From an uncultured Tateyamaria sp. (GTDB lineage Bacteria > Pseudomonadota > Alphaproteobacteria > Rhodobacterales > Rhodobacteraceae): a DNA stretch of 64,000 nt. Under the pieces are notes generated by a model. The model was not told the origin of the DNA, did no database searches, and was given only the letters and a program-made list of their open reading frames with translations. Positions 57,443-64,000 of the stretch are shown in pieces; position 1 is the first letter of the stretch; each line of letters starts with the position of its first letter. A program made the position numbers and the translations under genes. The DNA is taken from contig NZ_CANNDS010000001.1 in the NCBI RefSeq assembly GCF_947503415.1, positions 2,193,909 through 2,257,908 on the forward strand, in the 5' to 3' direction.

Positions 57443-59407
57443 ATGACGGCACCGCCCTTTTCAGTTGACGAAACGGACCATCTTTGGATCGGTATGGCCG
57501 ATGGCACGCGTCTGGCTGCGCGGTTGTGGCGGCCCAGAACAGACGGGCCCGTGCCGGCGATTTTGGAATACATTCCCTATCGCAAATCGGACATGGTGCG
57601 TGCACGGGATGAACGGAACCACCCCTACTTTGCGGCTCATGGTTATGCCTGCATCCGAGTGGACATGCGCGGCTCGGGCGACAGCGAAGGCGACATGCCG
57701 GACATGTACGCGCTTGCGGAACTGGACGACGCGCGGCAGGTCATAAACTGGCTGGCGGCCCAACCCTGGTGCAATGGCCGTGTGGGCATGTTCGGCACCT
57801 CGTGGGGGGGGACCGCATCGCTTCAGGCCAGCGTTGATGCGCCCGAGGCTCTGAAGGCGGTCATCGGCGTTTGCGCGACCCACGACCGGTTCGAGGATGA
57901 CATACACTACATGGGCGGTTGCGTGCTGTCAGACACGTTCGAATGGGGTGCGACGCTGCCTTCCATCCTGGCTTCGCCGCCCACGCCCCATGCCGGGTCC
58001 GACTGGAAAGACCGCTGGCGCAGGCGCATCGAAAACCTGTCCTGTCCGCTTGAAAACTGGTTGCGGGAAAAGGGGCGCGGCACGTATTGGCGGCACGGCT
58101 CGGTCATTCACGAACCAGACAGGTTAAGTGTGCCGATCCTGGTTGTCGGCGGGTGGAGCGACAGATACTCAAACTCCGTCATGTCGCTGGTCGATGCTCG
58201 CCCTGATCTGGTGTGGGGCGTCGTTGGGCCTTGGGGGCACCAGTACCCGGATCACGGGGCACCGGGCCCTGCCATGGGGTTTCAACATCTCGCGCTCGAA
58301 TGGTGGGATCAGTGGCTGAAACCGGACCACCCCGCGCCACCGGACTGGCCACGTTTGCGCGCATGGCTCAGGGAATTTGATCCGCCGCACGACACGCTGG
58401 ATCAGCGAGCCGGTACATGGATCGAAAGCGATCCGCCTATACTGGCAACGACTGTGATTGAGCATCCGTTGCTTGACCTGGCCAGCACTCCAGCGCCGTG
58501 GGCGGTTCCAAACGATCCTCAAATTGGCCTGACGAGTGGCGACACGGGATACTTCGGGCGCGCCGGAGGTTTACCCACGGATCAGACCCGTGACGATGCG
58601 CGCTCTCTGGTATTCGAAACTGCGCCGTTGGATCAGGATCTTGTGATTTTTGGCGCCCCAAGCCTGTCCTTGGTCGCGAAGGTAAATGGCGGACCAGCAA
58701 CATTGGTCGCTCGGATGTCGGATGTCGATCCACAGGGGGGCGCCTGTCGAATAAGTTATGGCGTCCGGAACCTTGCGTTGGATGATGCGCTGGACCAACC
58801 TGACCCGCCGTTGATGGATGGTGTTTCCCAAGTCATGATGACGTTGCACAGCACCGCTTACCGTGTGCGAAAGGGCCACAAACTGCGCGTGGCTGTCTCT
58901 GACAGCCTGTGGCCGTTGATCTGGTCGTCTGGGTCCGCCGGGCACATCGCTATTGAGACAGGCACCCTGTCATTGCCGGTTCTGCGGGATGGGGTCCGCA
59001 ATTTGCAGGTGCCACTGCCGGAGCCAGAAGACCTGCCCGCGCAAAAATCACATACCATAGTGGCCGCACCGCAACTGGAGCGATGGTCGAAGACATCTGA
59101 CACCCATTCAGAGGTGGGCTGGCATCAACCGGAAACGCGGATCGCCTACCATCAGATCGACTCGGTGTTCGGGTATACGACGCGGATGGTTCACCAGCAG
59201 GATATCTCGGACCGCGTGACCGAAAGGGTCACTGTCGACCATAGCATGACGTTTGTTCGACCCGACGGCACCGCCAGCGTCGTTGTTGATTTACAAGCGC
59301 AGTCGGCAGAAGGAGGACCTCAGGTCCACATCACCCTGCATGCAAAGTGGGATGATGAGGTAATTGGCCAGCGCACATGGGTGATACCATCGGCAGCTGG
59401 CAGCTAA
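57443..59407 (+). CDS. S15/CocE-NonD family hydrolase
   Basis: A 654-residue serine hydrolase. The alpha/beta-hydrolase part (1-300) has the nucleophile in FGTSWGG (Ser120), an acid in GGWSDRY (Asp240) and His266 in GPWGHQYPD. The C-terminal half (from about 340) is the jelly-roll domain seen in X-Pro dipeptidyl-peptidases (S15), cocaine esterase and acylases. Substrates range from X-Pro peptides to esters, so specificity is open. No signal peptide. The ATG at 57443 is chosen since AGGA precedes it. Its stop codon abuts that of the convergent ProC-like gene. Confidence 0.9.
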   Translation: MTAPPFSVDETDHLWIGMADGTRLAARLWRPRTDGPVPAILEYIPYRKSDMVRARDERNHPYFAAHGYACIRVDMRGSGDSEGDMPDMYALAELDDARQVINWLAAQPWCNGRVGMFGTSWGGTASLQASVDAPEALKAVIGVCATHDRFEDDIHYMGGCVLSDTFEWGATLPSILASPPTPHAGSDWKDRWRRRIENLSCPLENWLREKGRGTYWRHGSVIHEPDRLSVPILVVGGWSDRYSNSVMSLVDARPDLVWGVVGPWGHQYPDHGAPGPAMGFQHLALEWWDQWLKPDHPAPPDWPRLRAWLREFDPPHDTLDQRAGTWIESDPPILATTVIEHPLLDLASTPAPWAVPNDPQIGLTSGDTGYFGRAGGLPTDQTRDDARSLVFETAPLDQDLVIFGAPSLSLVAKVNGGPATLVARMSDVDPQGGACRISYGVRNLALDDALDQPDPPLMDGVSQVMMTLHSTAYRVRKGHKLRVAVSDSLWPLIWSSGSAGHIAIETGTLSLPVLRDGVRNLQVPLPEPEDLPAQKSHTIVAAPQLERWSKTSDTHSEVGWHQPETRIAYHQIDSVFGYTTRMVHQQDISDRVTERVTVDHSMTFVRPDGTASVVVDLQAQSAEGGPQVHITLHAKWDDEVIGQRTWVIPSAAGS

Positions 59408-60130
59408 CTATGTCAAGCCGTCCAAGCCGGTTTTCAGATCGGTGCGCATCCCTGCCTTCTCCATATGCTGGCGCAAACGCTGGTTAAACCCGCCTTCGGT
59501 ATTCAACGCCTCTATCAGCGCCGCACAGTCCGCATTCTCGAGGCTCGACGACACCAAATGCCGCAAAAATGCCTCGCCTTGCTTTGTGTCCTGGACTTTA
59601 CCTTGCATCCAGTCCGCCGCATCACCCACCAGCCGTGCGACCGGCGACAAAACGGCCTGTGCACTCAGGTAAGCGGCCATTTCCGCAGCGTTGTTGACTG
59701 GGTAAACGGTATTGCTACGACCAAAGATGTCCCTGACAAGCGCGTCTTCTCCTTGCACCAGAACAGGGGATCCGCCGACCGCAATACCGGGGAATGGTAT
59801 GACCAAGGCGACAGCACGCGCAGGGCGCACCATCTTGTTAACCTCTTCCAGGCTGGCCCCCGCCATAAAGGTGATCACGCATTGCCCATCGCGAAACCGC
59901 AATGGTGCGAGAATGTCTTTCGAATCATCCGCCATGAGACCGAGAAAAATGACGTCGCTGGAATCGACGACACTCTGATTGTTTGCCACTGAGACGTTTG
60001 AAAACTGGCCAGACAGTTCTTTTGAATATCGTGAGCTGCGTTCGGAAACGACGATGTAATGACCGTCAGCCGCAATGCCATGTACAACTGCCGCGGCAAT
60101 GACACCGCACCCAATAACTCCGATCTGCAT
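59408..60130 (-). CDS. Pyrroline-5-carboxylate reductase-like (ProC-like) protein
   Basis: A 240-residue protein with the N-terminal NAD(P)-binding IGVIGCGVIAAAVVHGI and the ProC/NADP-oxidoreductase layout (DVIFLGLMADD; CVITFMAGASLEEV; VIPFPGIAVGGSPVL). It resembles ProC but is shorter than typical (about 270) and only loosely conserved, so another imine reductase role is possible. Good ribosome site GGAAGGA 5 nt before the ATG. Its stop abuts the S15 hydrolase stop with no gap or terminator between. Confidence 0.85.
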   Translation of the reverse strand: MQIGVIGCGVIAAAVVHGIAADGHYIVVSERSSRYSKELSGQFSNVSVANNQSVVDSSDVIFLGLMADDSKDILAPLRFRDGQCVITFMAGASLEEVNKMVRPARAVALVIPFPGIAVGGSPVLVQGEDALVRDIFGRSNTVYPVNNAAEMAAYLSAQAVLSPVARLVGDAADWMQGKVQDTKQGEAFLRHLVSSSLENADCAALIEALNTEGGFNQRLRQHMEKAGMRTDLKTGLDGLT

Positions 60131-60776
60131 GTCGATCCTTCCAAATCCCGGTTTGCAATTTGTTGTTTATGCTATCTGTTCACCGCTTTTGGCAGAACAC
60201 AAAGATCGGATGCGCCGACAACCGGGCTCCGGTTTTGAGCGACCGGGTCGTTGTACGGGGTTGGCCAGAGATCTCGCCATTGCCAAAGGTCAGGCCAAAA
60301 AACCATTGATGCGATGCTTAGGCGATTGGAGGCTCGCAGTATGCCGTAACTTCCGCAAGCCTGGACGTCAGCAATTCGTACATCTCGAAGAGACTTTCCA
60401 TCCCTCCAACACTTCTTTTTGCGAATGACTGAAAACATGCTCCCGGCGCTGTCATGAGGCGCGTAAAGCCGACGGTCCCAACCTATTTCAGAACGCAGCT
60501 TCGTCCCGCGTTCTGTAATGTCGCAATTCTCACGATTTTGCGGGCGCAGCGAAGGACTCCTTCGACGGGCCGAAACGCAGCATGGTAGGGGTTGAGTGAC
60601 TGGCCGGATAGGGCCATTCAAAGACGGAGCCCGATCAGCCCTAAGCTAAATTGTCTACCGGTTGTGCCCAATGGCACCCTAAAGGTCTTTTCGATCACAG
60701 AGATTGCGGGCCTGTTTCGATGCACCGCAGTGCCCCGCCCGAATGAGTATGATCGGCGTAACGGAGTGAGGCTGGA
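60131..60776. other. Intergenic stretch, no gene recognised
   Basis: 646 bp without a convincing frame. It contains a GC-rich stretch near 60540-60650 of the degenerate intergenic type (GCAGCGAAGGACTCC, GGGCCGAAACGCAGC). No transcriptional element is certain. Confidence 0.45.
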
Positions 60777-62693
60777 CTACTCGACACCTGCTCGACGCAG
60801 GCCTTCAAGAATGATTTCCCGCTGATCTTCGGAGGTAAAAATCTCTGCAAATCTTTTTGGATTGAAGAATGGGTAACGTGACAATCCTTCATCGATCAGG
60901 TCCTTCGCCTCTGTGTCCTGCCCAAGCATCGCATGTGTTGCAGCCAGAACGAAAACGCTGGCTGCCTCATCTTTCGACACCAGTGGATACTTCCTCGCGA
61001 TCTCCAACACTGCCTCGAACTGCCCGGTGGAGTACAAAGCCACAATTGGGCAGTTGATTTGGTCGCCACGCGGAAAAGGATCGATTTCCAATGCTTTTTG
61101 AGCTGATCCGATGGCTTCTTCGGAGCGACCAGCAAACATCAGAATGCTGCACCGCTCGGCATGGCCATCAGCGAGGTTAGGATTGAGATCAAGCGACCTG
61201 TTTATGGTGTCCTCGGCTTCTGCCAACCGCCCGGAAAACTTCGATGTCGATGCCTTGAGCGCATAGGCGCGCGCGTTGAAGGGATCGAGTTTGATCGCCT
61301 GTTCAGCATTGCTGCGGGCGTTGTCCCAAGCCTGTTGCGGCCATTGTGTCCAACCAAATTTCAGGTCGTTGAGATAGGTGTGTCCAAGTTGAACGAACGC
61401 ATCTGCATAGCTTGCGTCCAAAGCGATGGCCCGTTCGAACAGATCACGGGCCTCACTATTGGAGGTGCGGCTGATCTGGTTGACCAGGCCGCGCCCGCGC
61501 AGCACCAGGTCAAATGCCGTGAGGCTTTCGGTCGGGGCCACGGCCACACGCGCTTCCTCGGCCTTCGTGACGTTCACGGTCAGTGCCGAGACGACCTGCC
61601 GGGTCAACCTGTCTTGCACGTCAAATAGGTTGATCACGGCCTCATCATACCGGTCCGACCAGATCAGAACGCCCGATGTAGCGTCGCTGATTTGCACGGA
61701 CAAACGGATCTGGTCCGCAGATCGCCGAACCGAGCCGGTCACGAGGTAGTCGGCACCCAATTGCGAGACCATCTCCTTGTCTGCGACGTCTGCGTCGTCG
61801 ACCGCTTGCACCGCGCTCCATGACAATACAAGCAATCCGGAAAACCTGCCCAAAGCGGCAATGACGTCTTCCGTCACCCCATCACTGAAAAACGATCCAT
61901 CAGCGTCAACACTTTGGTTTTCGAAGGGGAGAACGGCGATTTTTGGGCGCACGTTTGCCTCTACGGCCGGGTCTTCCAATGGCTCCTCTGTCGTTGCTGC
62001 GTTTTTCAAGGGGATCAGATCGGTAATGACGAACAGCCCCGCGCCCCCGATTGCCAGTGCTGCGAGGATGGCTGCAATGACCCCAGGTCGGATCGGCGTT
62101 TTGCGCCGCGGTCGGCTACTGATATCTGCCGCATCGTGCACCGCGAATACCTCAAGGGGCGTGTCGATATTCTTCACTGTGTGCGACCCAAGGCTCTCGA
62201 ACGACAATGGTAATTTGTTCCCAACCTGGTCACGCACAACCGCAGAGACCGCGATCCCACCGGGATCGGCCAAACCTTCGATGCGGGCGGCCACGTTGAC
62301 GCCGTTTCCGAATACATCGTCGCCATCCAAAATAATGTCACCGATGTTCAAACCGATCCTGAACAGCAACTGATCCTGCGCAGGCAGGGACGCGTTTTTC
62401 TTGGCAAGTACCGCTTGTATCTCAATGGCCGCGGCAAGCGCATCCACAACACTGTCGAAAATGGCAAGAACAGCATCACCTGCTGTGCCGATGATCCTGC
62501 CGTTATGTTCGACAAGACGTTCGAATATTTCGCTGCGCCAGGCGACAAGACGTTCATGCGTTCCCGCTTCATCGCTGGCCATAAGACGGCTGAAACCCAC
62601 GGCATCTGCATGTAGCACAGCCGCTAGCTGTCTCACCGAGCCTTTGGGGCCGCGGTCCGTGGGACCAAGTGTTTCAGCCAAACCGTTTCCCAT
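60777..62693 (-). CDS. Class III nucleotide cyclase with TM segment, TolB-like domain and TPR repeats
   Basis: A 638-residue protein. The N-terminal cyclase domain (about 20-185) has metal aspartates in HADAVGFSRLM (Asp30) and GTAGDAVLAIF (Asp73) and the motif VNVAARIEGLA. One membrane segment lies at about 201-226, then a TolB-like region (PKIAVLPFENQSVDADGSFF, LLVLSW) and TPR-type helices (RDLFERAIALDASYADAF, EQAIKLDPFNARAYALK, EAIGSAQKALEIDPF). This architecture is widespread in alphaproteobacteria. Which nucleotide it makes is undetermined, and its function is unknown. It is divergent from the YHS-domain gene. Confidence 0.9.
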   Translation of the reverse strand: MGNGLAETLGPTDRGPKGSVRQLAAVLHADAVGFSRLMASDEAGTHERLVAWRSEIFERLVEHNGRIIGTAGDAVLAIFDSVVDALAAAIEIQAVLAKKNASLPAQDQLLFRIGLNIGDIILDGDDVFGNGVNVAARIEGLADPGGIAVSAVVRDQVGNKLPLSFESLGSHTVKNIDTPLEVFAVHDAADISSRPRRKTPIRPGVIAAILAALAIGGAGLFVITDLIPLKNAATTEEPLEDPAVEANVRPKIAVLPFENQSVDADGSFFSDGVTEDVIAALGRFSGLLVLSWSAVQAVDDADVADKEMVSQLGADYLVTGSVRRSADQIRLSVQISDATSGVLIWSDRYDEAVINLFDVQDRLTRQVVSALTVNVTKAEEARVAVAPTESLTAFDLVLRGRGLVNQISRTSNSEARDLFERAIALDASYADAFVQLGHTYLNDLKFGWTQWPQQAWDNARSNAEQAIKLDPFNARAYALKASTSKFSGRLAEAEDTINRSLDLNPNLADGHAERCSILMFAGRSEEAIGSAQKALEIDPFPRGDQINCPIVALYSTGQFEAVLEIARKYPLVSKDEAASVFVLAATHAMLGQDTEAKDLIDEGLSRYPFFNPKRFAEIFTSEDQREIILEGLRRAGVE

Positions 62694-62808
62694 TCCGGTT
62701 GCTTGCTACAGCGTCCACTTTGTTCAGGAACACTGAGGTAAGTCTAGCCAGAAGCCGGAAACACAGGTATCCTTTGCTATGATTTGATTGTGGTAAGGAT
62801 TGCGAAAA
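62694..62808. promoter_or_regulatory. Divergent promoter region
   Basis: 115 bp between the cyclase and YHS genes. AAGGA precedes the ATG at 62809 by 9 nt. No operator-like palindrome noted. Confidence 0.4.
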
Positions 62809-63270
62809 ATGCGATTGGATAAGGCAAGGAGGCGCTTTCTGGCCCTTGCGTTTGCGGCCACGGTCGCGGGGCTGCCCGCAGGCGCGGGTGAACTTTTGAA
62901 CACCGACGAAAACAACCTCGCCCTTTCCGGGTACGATCCGGTCGCTTATTTCACCGAAGCGCGTCCCGTGGTTGGCGACCCCAACATTTCGGTTGATTGG
63001 CAAGATGCCCGATGGCAATTTTCGTCGGACACGCATCGCGCAATGTTTGAAGAGGACCCGGACAAGTACGCACCGCGCTATGGTGGTTTCTGCGCGGGCG
63101 GCATGTCATTGGGCCGGAAATCTGACATTGATCCCGAAGCGTGGATGATCGTCGATGGACAGCTTTTTCTGGGCGGTTCCGAAGGCGCGATTACCTACAT
63201 GAAGAAAGACACCGCCGGGAAGATCGAAAAGGCCAATGAGAACTGGACTTCAATTGGCGTGACGAATTAG
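62809..63270 (+). CDS. Exported YHS-domain protein
   Basis: A 153-residue protein with an N-terminal basic-hydrophobic leader (RRFLALAFAATVAGLPAGAG) and a YHS-domain body (LSGYDPVAYFTEARPVVGDP; WQFSSDTHRAMFEEDPDKYAPRYGGFCAGG). YHS domains are often found with metal handling. The single Cys in GGFCAGG is a common family feature. The ATG at 62809 is chosen over a TTG at 62800. Function in the periplasm unknown. Confidence 0.87.
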   Translation: MRLDKARRRFLALAFAATVAGLPAGAGELLNTDENNLALSGYDPVAYFTEARPVVGDPNISVDWQDARWQFSSDTHRAMFEEDPDKYAPRYGGFCAGGMSLGRKSDIDPEAWMIVDGQLFLGGSEGAITYMKKDTAGKIEKANENWTSIGVTN

Positions 63271-63927
63271 ACCGAAAAGCCTGATGGTACACAACGAGCG
63301 TTTTTTCGAGGCAAGGTTGGAGTGGGCCCACTACAGCACGATAGTGATGCTTGATTGGTCGCCAATGTTGGCCAACGGATTCTCAAAGTTGACCGGCGAT
63401 GGCAATTTGGTCGATTGAATACAGATCTTTTGTTCCCCGGCGTATGTTCCAATCTGAGCTCTAAAAAGTTGCTCTTCAGACATCTTTCTTTGTTTCATCA
63501 AAGCGACTGAAAGACCACATAGTCTATATACCTCGGATTCAATTCGCCTTTAGCTTTGCGGACGCTGCGAAAATGGGCAGTGCGGGACAAAGCCACCGCT
63601 CAGTGCTATCGCGCCGATGGTTGCTTTCTGGGGCCCAACCTTGAGGGACCGCCTGAATTTGGAAGGAAAGGGACCCCACCGTCCTTACTCCAACATTCGC
63701 TGTAAGCCCATGCTTACTAGTATCATCCCAAAGCACACAATAAGAGATGCCATTATCAGATATGCGCGCACATTGAGTAGCGCTGGGCGCAGCTCTTATC
63801 AGAGGTGATCCAAAAGGTGTAATGCCGTAGGCGGAAGCCTGTAAATGGCAGGCGGTCTGTTGCCTATCTCATCCCGGACATACGCGTTCGGAGAGTGATT
63901 TTGCGGGGCGCTACGGCCCCGCACCGT
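63271..63927. other. Intergenic stretch with degenerate repeat-like sequence
   Basis: About 660 bp without a supported gene. 63555-63660 (GCTTTGCGGACGCTGCGAAAATGGGCAG and TGCTTTCTGGGGCCC) belongs to the same degenerate intergenic sequence class as 24679 and 36055. Confidence 0.4.
63902..63923. terminator. Terminator hairpin
   Basis: A perfect 8-bp stem TGCGGGGC / GCCCCGCA with a 6-nt loop, immediately downstream of the minus-strand gene ending at 63928. Confidence 0.65.
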
Positions 63928-64000
63928 TCACCCGAACAGAATGTCATCCGTACCAAAGCCCGACAGGTCGCTGTCCGAGCGCAGCACGGCCACGTCGCCG
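63928..64000 (-). CDS. C-terminal fragment of a protein, possibly RTX-type
   Basis: Only the last 23 codons of a minus-strand gene are in the window (GDVAVLRSDSDLSGFGTDDILFG, stop TGA at 63928-63930). The Asp/Gly-rich end and the final LFG resemble the RTX protein at 13141-15258, which ends ELMFG. A terminator-like hairpin follows. Too short to name with confidence. Confidence 0.5.
   Translation of the reverse strand, partial: GDVAVLRSDSDLSGFGTDDILFG

Overview
The window looks like a chromosomal segment of an alphaproteobacterium of the marine Roseobacter group (Rhodobacterales). The evidence is the rpmH-rnpA-yidD-ttcA-yidC arrangement at the left edge, protein sequences typical of Rhodobacteraceae throughout, dense ABC import operons, and large RTX proteins of the type I secretion kind. 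This is inference from sequence character; no database was searched.

Layout. 1-5131 is the housekeeping rpmH/rnpA/yidD/ttcA/yidC block on the minus strand (yidC is cut by the window start), with a degenerate-GGDEF/EAL protein and an opposite-strand DUF3833-like lipoprotein inserted. 5450-9000 is a plus-strand operon: a TVP38/TMEM64 membrane protein, a MerA-like flavin disulfide oxidoreductase and a histidine kinase, followed by tRNA-Arg(ACG). After the tRNA the sequence turns accessory: a gene-poor stretch with long inverted repeats and gene remnants (9147-10219), a PAS histidine kinase/OmpR regulator pair, and a divergent RTX protein. 15898-24218 holds a RibD/DHFR-like protein, then a LacI regulator facing a carbohydrate ABC operon (binding protein, two permeases, ATPase) that ends in a predicted glycoside hydrolase. 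A perfect 24-bp palindrome lies between regulator and operon.

25124-40346 holds a GNAT gene broken by an in-frame TAG and a three-gene overlapping phosphorelay: a 2861-residue hybrid kinase with 13 tandem GAF domains, a stand-alone Hpt protein, and a receiver-nucleotide cyclase. A serralysin-type RTX metalloprotease and a small exported protein follow. 41558-44542 is a compact cluster of four poorly characterised proteins (two resemble DUF6985 and SUKH/YrhA families), next to a decayed tyrosine recombinase with a stop codon and a lost catalytic arginine.

45934-60130 looks like a catabolic locus: M81/MlrC metallopeptidase, alpha/beta hydrolase, complete dipeptide-type ABC importer, two paralogous XRE-cupin regulators, an Old-Yellow-Enzyme/FAD flavoprotein of the amine-demethylase type, an S15/CocE hydrolase and a ProC-like reductase. 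Together they suggest uptake and breakdown of a peptide or N-methylated imino-acid compound. The right edge holds a cyclase-TPR protein, a secreted YHS-domain protein, and the last codons of another protein whose tail resembles the RTX proteins.

The most unusual item is the 13-GAF kinase/Hpt/cyclase module. Also worth attention are the four-gene unknown cluster, the possible N-methyl-imino-acid/peptide locus, the 18-bp inverted repeat behind the tRNA, and a family of degenerate intergenic repeats.
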